A DNA stretch of 64,000 bases from contig CBDAQG010000002.1 in NCBI GenBank assembly GCA_965198995.1, positions 1,860,001 to 1,924,000 of the forward strand. The letters are read 5' to 3'. Position 1 is the stretch's first letter; each line of letters starts with the position of its first letter. Positions 1 through 7,790 of this stretch are shown one piece after another. The notes below the pieces were generated by a model. The model was not told the origin of the DNA. It saw only the letters and a program-made list of their open reading frames with translations, and did not search any database. This DNA is from CAXMMR01 sp965198995. Its GTDB lineage: Bacteria > Pseudomonadota > Alphaproteobacteria > Acetobacterales > Acetobacteraceae. The translations under genes and the position numbers were made by a program.

Positions 1-100
1 GCGCCCGCACCCGGTACTGCTCCGGCGCCGCCGCCAGCAGGTCGACCGTGCTGCGCCCGACGCTGCCCGTGGCGCCGAGCACCGTCACCGTTTTCACCAC
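1..100 (-). CDS. dxr: 1-deoxy-D-xylulose 5-phosphate reductoisomerase, N-terminal fragment
   Basis: Only the first 33 codons are in the window; the rest lies beyond the left edge. The translation VVKTVTVLGATGSVGRSTVD matches the N-terminal NADPH-binding glycine-rich loop (GATGSVG) of DXR, the second enzyme of the non-mevalonate isoprenoid pathway. The start is GTG at 100, preceded by a GGGGGGAGA ribosome binding site. The start overlaps the cdsA stop by a few bases, which suggests translational coupling. Downstream of uppS and cdsA, dxr is in its usual alphaproteobacterial place. The family call rests on a short stretch plus context. Confidence 0.85.
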   Translation of the reverse strand, partial: MVKTVTVLGATGSVGRSTVDLLAAAPEQYRVRA

Positions 101-858
101 CCGATCGGTCTCCCCCCTGCGGCGGCCGTTGCCGCCGCGATGACGAACAGATGCGCCCCGATCGCCGGTTGCGCCAGCAGCAGGCAGGCCACAGGTGCCA
201 CCGCCAGCAGCCCATCGAAGCGATCGAGCAGCCCGCCATGCCCCGGCAGCAGCCGGCCGGAATCCTTCACCCCGAAGCGCCGCTTGATCGCGCTCTCCCC
301 GAGGTCGCCCAGCTCGGCCACCACGGCGAGCAGCAGCGCCAGGGCGGTGATCGCGCCGAGCTCCGCCCGCAGCCCGGCCGCGAGCGCCACCAGCACCCCG
401 CCGGCGACGCCGAAGCCGAGCCCCCCGGCCGCCCCCGACCAGGTCTTGCCCGGCGAGATGCGCGGCGCCAGCTTCGGCCCGCCAACGACCCGACCGACCA
501 GGTAGGCGCCGACGTCGCAGCAGCTCACCAGCACCACCAGGAACAGCATGATCACCAGCCCGCCCGGCCGCAGCCGCAGCGCCGCCAGGCAGACGACCGG
601 GATGCCGACATAGGCGAGCCCGGCCAGCGCCAGCCCCGCCTGGTTCGGCCGCCCCCTGATCATCTGCCGCCACTCGAGCCCAAGCCCAACCGCGCCCGCC
701 GCCAGCAGCGCCAGCCAGGCGGGCCCGCCAAGCCACAGGCACAGCAATCCCGGCGGCAGCAGCGCGATCGCCGACACCACCCGCGTCCTGAGGTCACGCC
801 AGCGCCCCGCCCCACCCCCGCGCGCGGGCGCGACGGCGCCGTCAGACAGGTCGGGCAC
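94..858 (-). CDS. cdsA: Phosphatidate cytidylyltransferase
   Basis: Makes CDP-diacylglycerol from phosphatidate and CTP at the inner membrane, the branch point of phospholipid synthesis. The protein is mostly hydrophobic helices. Near the C-terminus it carries the CdsA signature: SAIKRRFGVKDSGRLLPGHG followed by GLLDR, with the conserved K-D and H-G-G-x-x-D-R residues. I chose GTG at 858, which overlaps uppS by 17 bp; the frame stays open to an ATG at 918 deep inside uppS, and that start would add an Arg-rich, unconserved leader. It lies between uppS and dxr in the same operon. Confidence 0.9.
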   Translation of the reverse strand: MPDLSDGAVAPARGGGAGRWRDLRTRVVSAIALLPPGLLCLWLGGPAWLALLAAGAVGLGLEWRQMIRGRPNQAGLALAGLAYVGIPVVCLAALRLRPGGLVIMLFLVVLVSCCDVGAYLVGRVVGGPKLAPRISPGKTWSGAAGGLGFGVAGGVLVALAAGLRAELGAITALALLLAVVAELGDLGESAIKRRFGVKDSGRLLPGHGGLLDRFDGLLAVAPVACLLLAQPAIGAHLFVIAAATAAAGGRPIGW

Positions 859-1615
859 CGAACCGCCGCTGGCGCCGCCGATACTCGCCGAGCGCCTCGG
901 CAAACGCCTCCGCGCCAAAATCCGGCCACAGCACGTCGGTGAAGACGAACTCGGAGTAGGCCGACTGAAACAGCAGGAAGTTGGACAGCCGGCGCTCGCC
1001 CGAGGTGCGGATCACCAGGTCCGGGTCGGGCATGCCGTCGGTCGAGAGGTAGCGCCCGAGCGCCGCCTCGTCGATCGCGGACGGCTCCAGCTCGCCACGC
1101 AGCACCGCCTCGGCGCAGCGCCGCGCCGCCCGGGCGATCTCGCTGCGGCCGCCGTAGGAGAGCGCCACCGTCAGGTTCAACCGACGATTCGCCGCGGTCA
1201 GCCCCTCGGCCTGGGCCAGCTCGCGCGCGGTGTCGGCGCCGAACCGGTCACGCTCGCCGATCACCCTGAGCCGCACCCCCTCGGCATGCAGCTCGGCGAC
1301 CTCATGGCGCAAATAGTGCCGCAGCAGCGCGGTCAGCCCGCTCACCTCGTCCGCCGGCCGCCGCCAGTTCTCGCTGCTGAACGCATACAGCGTCAGCCAG
1401 CCGATGCCGTGCTCCACCGCCGCCTCGATCGTCCGCCGCACCGAGGTCGCACCCGCCTTGTGCCCGGCGAGCCTCGGCAGCCCCCGCGCCGCCGCCCACC
1501 GCCCATTACCGTCCATGATGATGGCGACGTGGCACGGCGTGCCGGCGTCGGACAGCGACGCCGCCCCGTCCGCCACCGCGTGCTCCGGCGGCGCCGCCGC
1601 GATCACACCGCCCAT
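842..1615 (-). CDS. uppS: Isoprenyl transferase (undecaprenyl diphosphate synthase)
   Basis: Condenses isopentenyl diphosphate units onto farnesyl diphosphate in cis to make the C55 carrier lipid for peptidoglycan and polysaccharides. Visible family marks are HVAIIMDGNGRWA near residue 30 (catalytic Asp and substrate loop), GHKAG, and RTSGERRLSNFLLFQSAY near the C-terminus, which holds the IPP-binding Arg/Ser residues. ATG 1615 gives 257 residues, a usual length. Longer upstream extension of the frame would overlap frr and is unlikely. The gene overlaps cdsA by 17 bp. Confidence 0.94.
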   Translation of the reverse strand: MGGVIAAAPPEHAVADGAASLSDAGTPCHVAIIMDGNGRWAAARGLPRLAGHKAGATSVRRTIEAAVEHGIGWLTLYAFSSENWRRPADEVSGLTALLRHYLRHEVAELHAEGVRLRVIGERDRFGADTARELAQAEGLTAANRRLNLTVALSYGGRSEIARAARRCAEAVLRGELEPSAIDEAALGRYLSTDGMPDPDLVIRTSGERRLSNFLLFQSAYSEFVFTDVLWPDFGAEAFAEALGEYRRRQRRFGARPV

Positions 1616-1682
1616 GTCGCCCGCGCGTCGGGCGCCACGGTCAGGCTGTCGGCCAGGTTGCAGGTCAGGAACAGGCGCAGCG

Positions 1683-2249
1683 TCAGACCTGCTTGATCTC
1701 GCGCTCTTTGTCGCTGAGCGCGTCGTCGATCCGCCTGATGAAGGCATCCGTCAGCTTCTGCACCTCGCCCGACCAGTCGCCCACCACGTCCTCGCCGATC
1801 TCCTTCTTCTTCTCGAAGCCCTTGATCTGGTCCATGCCGTCCCGCCGCACGCCGCGGATCGCCACCCGCGACGCCTCGGCATAGCGCCCGGCGGCACGCG
1901 CGAGCTCGGTGCGCCGCTCGGCGGTCAGCTGCGGGATCGGCACCCGCACCACCTGCCCGTCCGCCGACGGGTTGAGCCCCAGCCCGCTGTCGCGCACCGC
2001 CCGCTCCACCGCGCCGACCAGCGTCTTGTCCCACACCTGCACCGTGATCATCCGGCTCTCCGGCACCCCGATCGTGCCCACCTGGGTGATCGGCATCACC
2101 GAGCCATAGGCCTCGACCTTGACCGGCTCGAGCAGCTGCGGACTCGCCCGCCCGGTGCGCAGGCCGCCGAAGTCGCGCCGCAGCGTCTCCATCGCGCTCT
2201 CCATCCGGCGCGCCAGGTCTTCCTTCAATGCGTCTAGGTCAGCAGGCAC
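1683..2249 (-). CDS. frr: Ribosome recycling factor
   Basis: Works with EF-G to split the post-termination ribosome. The 188-residue protein is the normal size and begins with a long helix (LKEDLARRMESAMETLRRDF). It contains GLRTGRASPQLLEPVKVEAY, the conserved RRF region, and PESRMITVQVWDK. It stands between pyrH and uppS as in most proteobacteria. A family A repeat separates it from pyrH. Confidence 0.97.
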   Translation of the reverse strand: MPADLDALKEDLARRMESAMETLRRDFGGLRTGRASPQLLEPVKVEAYGSVMPITQVGTIGVPESRMITVQVWDKTLVGAVERAVRDSGLGLNPSADGQVVRVPIPQLTAERRTELARAAGRYAEASRVAIRGVRRDGMDQIKGFEKKKEIGEDVVGDWSGEVQKLTDAFIRRIDDALSDKEREIKQV

Positions 2250-2264
2250 AGCAGCGCTCCAAGA

Positions 2265-2378
2265 AAGGCCAGGGCTCTACCCTGGACCCGCTGGGGCCGT
2301 GACGCCCCAGACCTCTTAACTGATCGGTTTCCAAAGGCCGCCGGCCGTTGGTGGGTCCAGGGCAAAGCCCCGGCCTTA
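2265..2378. repeat. Family A dispersed inverted-repeat element, copy 1
   Basis: The element starts with AAGGCCAGGG and a CCAGGG/CCCTGG hairpin. It continues through CTGGGG/CCCCAG and an AAAGGCCGCCGGCC stretch, and closes with GGGTCCAGGGCAAAGCCC, the inverse of its start. It fills the whole frr-pyrH gap. The pyrH stop codon (TAA, 2376-2378) lies in its final bases. Confidence 0.8.
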
Positions 2379-3098
2379 CTTCTCTACGATCTTCGTAAAC
2401 TTCCCGCCGCCCTGCATCACCTGAAAAAAGCTCCCCGGCGCGTGCATGTTGAAGACGATGATCGGCAGCTTGTTCTCGCGCGCCAGCGAGATCGCCGCAG
2501 CATCCATCACCGCCAGGTCGCGCGACAGCACCTCCAGGTAGGTCAGCTCCTGATACCGCTCCGCAGCGGCCACCTTGCGCGGGTCCGCCGAGTACACCCC
2601 GTCCACCTGCGTGCCCTTGAGCAGCGCGTCGCAATGCATCTCCGCCGCCCGCAGCGCCGCCGCGGTGTCGGTGGTGAAGAACGGGTTGCCGGTGCCGGCG
2701 GCGAAGATCACCACCCGCCCCTTCTCCATATGCCGCTCCGCCCGCCGCCGCACATACGGCTCGCACACCGACGCCATCGGGATCGCCGACTGCACCCGGG
2801 TCGGCAAGTTCAACGACTCCAGCGCGTTCTGCATCGCCAGCGCGTTCATCACCGTCGCCAGCATGCCCATGTAGTCAGCCTGCGCCCGGTCCATGCCGCC
2901 GGCCGCCACCTGCACCCCGCGGAAGATGTTGCCGCCGCCGATCACCAGGCAAACCTGGATCCCGGAGGCGACCACGTCGCGCACGTCGCGGGCGATCTGC
3001 GTCACCATGCCGGTGTCCAGCCCGAACTCGCGCGAGCCCATCAGCGCCTCGCCGGAGATCTTCAGCAGCACACGCTGATAGGCGGGCTCGGCTGTCAT
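2376..3098 (-). CDS. pyrH: UMP kinase
   Basis: Phosphorylates UMP to UDP in pyrimidine nucleotide synthesis; a hexameric amino-acid-kinase-fold enzyme in bacteria. Motifs include RVLLKISGEALMG at the N-terminus, VIGGGNIFRG around residue 55, and GTGNPFFTTDTAAALRA, the nucleotide-binding region. ATG 3098 was chosen over an in-frame ATG at 3113 because GGAGG lies just 5 bases upstream of it. The protein is 240 residues. The stop codon is within family A copy 1. Confidence 0.96.
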   Translation of the reverse strand: MTAEPAYQRVLLKISGEALMGSREFGLDTGMVTQIARDVRDVVASGIQVCLVIGGGNIFRGVQVAAGGMDRAQADYMGMLATVMNALAMQNALESLNLPTRVQSAIPMASVCEPYVRRRAERHMEKGRVVIFAAGTGNPFFTTDTAAALRAAEMHCDALLKGTQVDGVYSADPRKVAAAERYQELTYLEVLSRDLAVMDAAAISLARENKLPIIVFNMHAPGSFFQVMQGGGKFTKIVEK

Positions 3099-3175
3099 GG
3101 CGCCTCCAGGCAACGCGACGGGAAAAATTTGCCGTCGTTACAGCCTAAGGCTGCAACAACCAGTTCCACAAGCTG

Positions 3176-4102
3176 CTACTCCGCCGCGTTCGACACGCCG
3201 GACACCGCCGCCACCTCGGCCGCAAAATCCGGCCCCTCCGGCTTCTCGATCCCCTCGCCAAGCTGGAACCGCACGAACCCGTCCAGCCGCCCGCCCGATT
3301 TCTGCACCACGGCGCGCACCCGGCTCTCGCCGTCGATCACCCACACCTGCTCGAGCAGCACCACCTCTTCGTAATACTTGCGGAGCCGTCCTTCGACCAT
3401 CTTCTCGATGATGGCCTCCGGCTTGCCCGACCCGCGCGCCTGCTCCATCAGCACCGCCCGCTCGCGCGCCAGCGCCGCCGGGTCCACGCTGTCGACGTCG
3501 AGCGCCTCCGGCCGCGCGGCCGCGACATGCATGCCCACCTGCCGTCCCAGCATCTCCAGCGCGTCGAGCTCGCTCGCCCCCTCGACAACCACCAGCACGC
3601 CGATCTTACCCAGGCCGGGCTTCAGCGCCTGGTGCACATACGTTGCCACCACGCCGCTCGGCACGGACAGCACCCGCACCCGACGGATCGTCATGTTCTC
3701 GCCGATGGTCGCGATCAGCGCCGTCAGCTCCTCGCCGACGCTGCGCGTCCCGCCCGGAAACGCCGCCGCCCGGATCGCCTCCACATCCTCGCCAACCAAA
3801 AGCGCGACCTGCGCCACCGCCTGCACGAAGGCCTGGAAGCTCTCGTTGCGGGCGACGAAGTCGGTCTCGGCGTTGACCTCGACGATCGCCGCCCGGTTCT
3901 TCTGCGACGCCACGCCGACCAGCCCCTCGGCCGCCACCCGCCCGGACTTCTTGGCCGCCTGCGACAGCCCCTTCTTGCGCAGCCAGTCGACCGCACCCTC
4001 GATCTCGCCGCCGGTCTCCGACAGCGCCCGCTTGCAGTCCATCATCCCCGCGCCGGTCTTCTCGCGAAGCTCCTTGACGAGGGATGCGGTGATCTCAGCC
4101 AT
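3176..4102 (-). CDS. tsf: Translation elongation factor Ts
   Basis: Guanine-nucleotide exchange factor for EF-Tu. The N-terminal UBA-like domain ends in the signature REKTGAGMMDCKRAL, followed by the TDFVARNE motif that contacts EF-Tu. At 308 residues it has the common two-subdomain core. AAGGAGG lies 9 bases upstream of the ATG. It sits between rpsB and pyrH; the rpsB-tsf gap is occupied by a family B repeat. Confidence 0.97.
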   Translation of the reverse strand: MAEITASLVKELREKTGAGMMDCKRALSETGGEIEGAVDWLRKKGLSQAAKKSGRVAAEGLVGVASQKNRAAIVEVNAETDFVARNESFQAFVQAVAQVALLVGEDVEAIRAAAFPGGTRSVGEELTALIATIGENMTIRRVRVLSVPSGVVATYVHQALKPGLGKIGVLVVVEGASELDALEMLGRQVGMHVAAARPEALDVDSVDPAALARERAVLMEQARGSGKPEAIIEKMVEGRLRKYYEEVVLLEQVWVIDGESRVRAVVQKSGGRLDGFVRFQLGEGIEKPEGPDFAAEVAAVSGVSNAAE

Positions 4103-4125
4103 AACTCAGGCCTCCTTGGAAGAAA

Positions 4126-4230
4126 GCGGTTCTTTTTTGCAAAAAAGAACCAAAAAACTGTTGCCCGATAAGAGCCGCGACAGCGCCGATAAAAGTTTTT
4201 TGCTGCTTTTTTTCAAAAAAGCAGCCTTCC
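4126..4230. repeat. Family B AT-rich inverted-repeat element, copy 1
   Basis: Left hairpin GGTTCTTTTTT-gc-AAAAAAGAACC, then CAAAAAACTGTTG, a roughly 30-base spacer, AAAAGTTTTTTG, and right hairpin GCTGCTTTTTT-tc-AAAAAAGCAGC. The two halves are inverted copies of one another. Stem bases differ between halves (GTTC/GAAC versus CTGC/GCAG) yet remain paired. It lies between rpsB and tsf, inside a likely operon. Confidence 0.8.
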
Positions 4231-4234
4231 TTTC

Positions 4235-5047
4235 CTAAGCCGGCACGCTCTCCGCCGTCACGTCATGCCCGCCTGACGGGCCCGTGCCGGTCAGCCCGCC
4301 GTTCAGCACCTCGAGCGGCAGTTCTTCGCTGGCGCCCATGTCGCGCCCCGAGGCCACCATCTCGGCGCTGATGCCGTCCAGCACCGCGCCCGCCACCAGG
4401 TCGCAATAGATGGTGATGGCGCGAATCGCGTCGTCATTGCCGGGGATTGGGAAGGTGACGCCGGCCGGGTCGGAGTTGCTGTCCAGGATCGCGATCACCG
4501 GAATGCCAAGCTTGGTGGCCTCCTCGACCGCCAGCTTCTCCTTGTTGGTGTCGATGATGAACAGGATGTCCGGCAGCCCGCCCATCTCCTTGATCCCGCC
4601 CAGGCTGCGCTCGAGCTTGTCGCGATCCCGCGTCATCTCCAGCACCTCCTTCTTGGTCAGGCCCTGGACCTCGCCGCCCAGCATCTCGTCGATCTGGCGC
4701 AGGCGCTTGATCGAGCCGGTGATCGTCTTCCAGTTGGTCAGCATGCCGCCGAGCCACCGGTGGTTCACGTAGTACTGGCCGCACCGGTTGGCGCTCTCGG
4801 CGACATACTCGGCCGCCGCGCGCTTGGTGCCGACGAACAGCACCCGCCCGCCGGCCGCCGTCACGTCGCGCACCGCACGCAGCGCCCGGTCCAGCATCGG
4901 CACCGTCTGCTGCAGGTCGATGATGTGAACCTGGTTGCGGATGCCGAAGATATACGGCCCCATGCGCGGGTTCCAGCGCCGGGTGTGGTGACCGAAATGA
5001 ACGCCGGCCTCGAGCAGCTGTCGTAGGGTGAAGTCTGGCATCGCCAT
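4235..5047 (-). CDS. rpsB: 30S ribosomal protein S2
   Basis: Binds the 16S rRNA head-body hinge of the small subunit. The N-terminus MAMPDFTLRQLLEAGVHFGH and the following TRRWNPRM are classic S2. VLFVGTKRAA and ADILFIIDTNKEKLAVEEA-like stretches follow. I chose ATG 5047 (270 residues), with AAGGAG 9 bases upstream; the open frame runs to 5317, but that part has no S2 character. It is divergent from the GT-C-like gene across a 158-bp spacer that must hold both promoters. Confidence 0.96.
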   Translation of the reverse strand: MAMPDFTLRQLLEAGVHFGHHTRRWNPRMGPYIFGIRNQVHIIDLQQTVPMLDRALRAVRDVTAAGGRVLFVGTKRAAAEYVAESANRCGQYYVNHRWLGGMLTNWKTITGSIKRLRQIDEMLGGEVQGLTKKEVLEMTRDRDKLERSLGGIKEMGGLPDILFIIDTNKEKLAVEEATKLGIPVIAILDSNSDPAGVTFPIPGNDDAIRAITIYCDLVAGAVLDGISAEMVASGRDMGASEELPLEVLNGGLTGTGPSGGHDVTAESVPA

Positions 5048-5205
5048 GGCGGCGTGCTCCTTTCCTTGTCGTCCGGTTGAACCTCCGCGGGGCAACGCCT
5101 TGCGGCACCGGACCTGAGGCTTCCCAGGAAAGCGCCCCGCGTGTGAATTACCGCGCCCGCCTCCCCGCTGATGACAGTCGGAGAGGCGTTCGCGACGGGC
5201 GGGAT

Positions 5206-6645
5206 ATGAAGCCAACCACACCGGAACGCAAGATCGTTGCCGCCGCGGCACTCGTCGGCCTGCTGGCCGCCGGCCTCGCCTGGGCCGTCTTCGGCACCCT
5301 GCACACCCCCGACACACTCATGTACACGCAGTATGCCGGCCAGCTCCACGCCGGCGCCCTGCCGCTGGCCGGCCCGATGCCGGTGTCGCTGTTCCGCACC
5401 CCCGGCTTCCCTGCGCTGCTGGCCGGCCTCCAATCCCTGGCGCCGCAGGCCTGGCCCACCCTGCTGATCTGCCTGCAGCTCGCCGCCACCGCGCTCACCG
5501 CCGCCCTCACCGCCGCCGCCGCCCGCCGCCTCGGCGCCTCCCCGGGGCTCGCTTTCCTGGCCGGCGCCCTGCCCACGCTCGGCTTCATCGTCGTGCTGGA
5601 GCTCGCCGTGATCCCGGACGCGCTCTACGCGGCGCTCGCCGCCGGCGCCGCCTTCGCCCTGCTCCGCCACCGCCCCCGCACCGCCGGCCTCCTGCTCGCC
5701 CTCGCGCTCCTGCTGCGCGAGGCGACAGTCGTCCTGATGGTCTTCTACGCGCCTCTAGCCTGGCTGGAAGGAAGGCCAAGGCTCTGCCCTGGACCCACCA
5801 ACTCAACGGGATCCAAGGGCCTCAAGCCCTTGGCGGGTTTGGGCAGAGCCCAACCTTGCCTGTTTCTGCTTCTTCCTCCCCTGCTCGCCGCCACCTCCCT
5901 CATCACCTGGAACGTCTCCCGCGGCGCCGGGCCGGTGCTCACCACCAGCCGCCAGGTCGTCATGCTCCAGGCGATCCTGCCCCTGCTGCCGCACCACCCG
6001 GATGTGCTCGGCGCCAACACCCCGTTCGAGCAGCTCGCCCGCGCCACCCTCTCCGGCCCCGGCGGCATGGACCGGATGAACGACCTGCAGCGCCAGCTCG
6101 GCGCCGCCGACTGGACGGCGCCGCGCATCGCCACCGCCGCCTCCGCCGCCTATGCGTCCACCTGGGCGCACCATCCACTGGCGATGCTCGGCGCCACCGT
6201 CGGTGCCATCCGACACGAATATCTCGCCATGCCGTTCCAGCCGATCGACACGCTCGGCGCGTTGGCCGTCTATGCCGGCTGGCCGCGCCCCAGCTTCGAC
6301 AGGCTGAACATCCTCTGGCCCCGCGCCCGCCACGGCGACCCCGCCGCCACCCTGCTCATCCTGCTCGACGTCGCAACCCGCCTCGCCGGCACCGCCATCG
6401 GCCTCGCCGGCCTGATCGGCCCGTGGCTCCCCGGCCGCGCCTGGCGGCTGCGCGCCCTGTGGTGCATCCCCGTCGGCTTCGTCGCCGTCTACGCCCCGGT
6501 GCATATCGAAACCCGCTATCTTGCCCCGGTGGTGCCCCTCATCACCTTGCTGGCGGCGGCAAGCTTGAGACAGCGAAGGCCAGAGGCTCTGCCTCTGGAC
6601 ACCGCTGGGGCCCGAGGCCCCAGACCCCGATTCACGGGAGTGTAA
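5206..6645 (+). CDS. Polytopic membrane protein resembling GT-C glycosyltransferases, carrying repeat DNA
   Basis: A 479-residue hydrophobic protein with about ten membrane segments. The first external loop has TPDTLMYTQYAGQL and FRTPGFPALLAGL. This resembles the Asp-containing loop and R-x-P-G-x-P pattern of the lipid-linked-sugar glycosyltransferases (GT-C/ArnT-like); function is inferred, with no substrate clue. ATG 5206 was chosen over 5077 because the upstream stretch is Arg-rich and unlike a membrane leader. Residues about 188-218 are encoded by family A copy 2. The last two dozen residues (from QRRPEALPLDTAG) come from family A copy 3. It may therefore be drifting, or may have absorbed the repeats at tolerant loops. 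Confidence 0.7.
   Translation: MKPTTPERKIVAAAALVGLLAAGLAWAVFGTLHTPDTLMYTQYAGQLHAGALPLAGPMPVSLFRTPGFPALLAGLQSLAPQAWPTLLICLQLAATALTAALTAAAARRLGASPGLAFLAGALPTLGFIVVLELAVIPDALYAALAAGAAFALLRHRPRTAGLLLALALLLREATVVLMVFYAPLAWLEGRPRLCPGPTNSTGSKGLKPLAGLGRAQPCLFLLLPPLLAATSLITWNVSRGAGPVLTTSRQVVMLQAILPLLPHHPDVLGANTPFEQLARATLSGPGGMDRMNDLQRQLGAADWTAPRIATAASAAYASTWAHHPLAMLGATVGAIRHEYLAMPFQPIDTLGALAVYAGWPRPSFDRLNILWPRARHGDPAATLLILLDVATRLAGTAIGLAGLIGPWLPGRAWRLRALWCIPVGFVAVYAPVHIETRYLAPVVPLITLLAAASLRQRRPEALPLDTAGARGPRPRFTGV
5769..5860. repeat. Family A element, copy 2, inside a coding sequence
   Basis: GGAAGGCCAAGGCTCTGCCC begins the element and GGGCAGAGCCCAACCTTGCC ends it in inverted orientation. A central CCAAGGGCCTCAAGCCCTTGG hairpin lies at 5813-5833. 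The reading frame of the membrane protein passes straight through it without a stop, giving GRPRLCPGPTNSTGSKGLK and the residues after it. Confidence 0.75.
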
Positions 6646-6781
6646 CGACGCTCTTTCTTGCTTGGCGCAGCCGATCAACCCTCGTTTCCACGCCACCGCC
6701 TCGCCAATGCACACGAACAAGAAATGGATTTTAAAGGCTCCGCCTTTAATCGGGTCCAGGGCAGACAGCCCTGGCCTTCCT
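6575..6781. repeat. Family A element, copy 3 (full length)
   Basis: Opens with GAAGGCCAGAGGCTCTGCC (stem CCAGAGGC/GCCTCTGG), then CTGGGGCC/GGCCCCAG, then a CTTTCTTGCTTGGCGCAGCC segment. It continues with TGGATTTTAAAGGCTCCGCC, TTTAA, and closes with GGGTCCAGGGC...GCCCTGGCCTTCC. The first 71 bases are translated as the C-terminus of the membrane protein ending at 6645. The rest fills the 210-bp gap before the next gene. Confidence 0.8.
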
Positions 6782-6855
6782 TCCCCCGCGTTCGTGTAGC
6801 AACGCTGCCGAGGACGCGCTGTTAGCGCCTGACATTATCCTCAGGGTCATCCCGC

Positions 6856-7737
6856 ATGACGCAGCAGATCCCCCTCGACAGCTCCAACATCGCCGCCGAG
6901 CCGGACGAGCACGGCCTACTGGAGGCTGCGCCCGACCTTGCCTATCAGCGCCTGCTCTTCGTCAACACCGTCTTCGTCGGCGCCCCGCGCCAGCCGGGCT
7001 GGGTGCTGATCGACGCCGGCATTCCCGGCACGGCTGACCGCATCGCCGCCGCCGCCGCCGAGCGCTTCGGCCAGGACGTGCCACCGGCCGCCATCGTCAT
7101 GACGCACGGCCATTTCGACCATGTCGGCGCCCTCGAGACGCTCGCCGAGCGCTGGCACGCCCCCGTCTACGCTCACCCCCTCGAACGCCCCTACCTCGAC
7201 GGCACCGCCGCCTACCCGAAGGCCGACCCCACCGTCGGCGGCGGCCTGATGGCGCTGCTCTCGCCGCTCTACCCGCGCCAGCCCGTCGACGTTGCCAACC
7301 GCCTGCACGACCTGCCCGCCGACGGCACCATCCCGCCGTTGCCGGGCTGGCGCTGGATCCACACCCCGGGCCACTCCGTCGGTCACGTCTCGCTTTGGCG
7401 CGAGGCCGACCGCGCGCTGATCGTCGGCGACGCCTTCATCACCACCGCCGGCGAAAGCGCCTACGCCACCGCCACCCAAGCCCCCGAGCTGCACGGCCCG
7501 CCGAAATACTTCACCCACGACTGGCAAGCCGCCGCCCGCTCCGTCAGCACGCTCGCCGCGCTGGAACCGGAGCTCGCCCTCACCGGCCACGGCCGCGCCA
7601 TGCACGGCGCCGCCATGCGCACCGCCCTGCACACCCTCGCCCGCGATTTTACCGAACTCGCGGTGCCGAAAGACGGCCGTTACGTCAGCGATCCGCAGCG
7701 TGCTGAGGATGGGAGCGCCTATAAGACAGCGACGTAA
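6856..7737 (+). CDS. Metallo-beta-lactamase-fold hydrolase
   Basis: A 293-residue single-domain protein of the metallo-beta-lactamase superfamily. The metal site is plain: VMTHGHFDHVGALETLAE (HxHxDH) near residue 83, HTPGHSVGHVSLW (third metal His) near residue 170, IVGDAFI (bridging Asp) near 195, and LTGHGRAMHG near 245. There is no signal peptide, so it is probably cytoplasmic. These features fit glyoxalase II- or RNase Z-like fold enzymes but do not identify the substrate. A family A element lies upstream and a half family B element directly follows the stop. Confidence 0.85.
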   Translation: MTQQIPLDSSNIAAEPDEHGLLEAAPDLAYQRLLFVNTVFVGAPRQPGWVLIDAGIPGTADRIAAAAAERFGQDVPPAAIVMTHGHFDHVGALETLAERWHAPVYAHPLERPYLDGTAAYPKADPTVGGGLMALLSPLYPRQPVDVANRLHDLPADGTIPPLPGWRWIHTPGHSVGHVSLWREADRALIVGDAFITTAGESAYATATQAPELHGPPKYFTHDWQAAARSVSTLAALEPELALTGHGRAMHGAAMRTALHTLARDFTELAVPKDGRYVSDPQRAEDGSAYKTAT

Positions 7738-7739
7738 GC

Positions 7740-7790
7740 AAGCGGTTCTTTTTTGAAAAAAAGAACCAAAAAACTTTTGCTCTATAGGCC
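7740..7790. repeat. Family B element, copy 2 (half element)
   Basis: Contains the hairpin GGTTCTTTTTTGAAAAAAAG (closing with AACC), followed by CAAAAAACTTTTG. Only one half of the inverted pair is present. It lies between the hydrolase stop and the frameshifted kinase stop (convergent ends). Confidence 0.75.

Noticed and set aside
4126..4230. Family B hairpins as ordinary intrinsic terminators
   Set aside because: The stems are A/T tracts rather than GC-rich, copies occur inside operons (rpsB-tsf, lol genes) and in a divergent promoter, and the elements are two-sided. Termination may happen, but it does not explain the structure.
5048..5205. A structured autoregulatory leader of rpsB
   Set aside because: The spacer is GC-rich and can fold in many ways, but no conserved S2-binding element could be recognised by eye.
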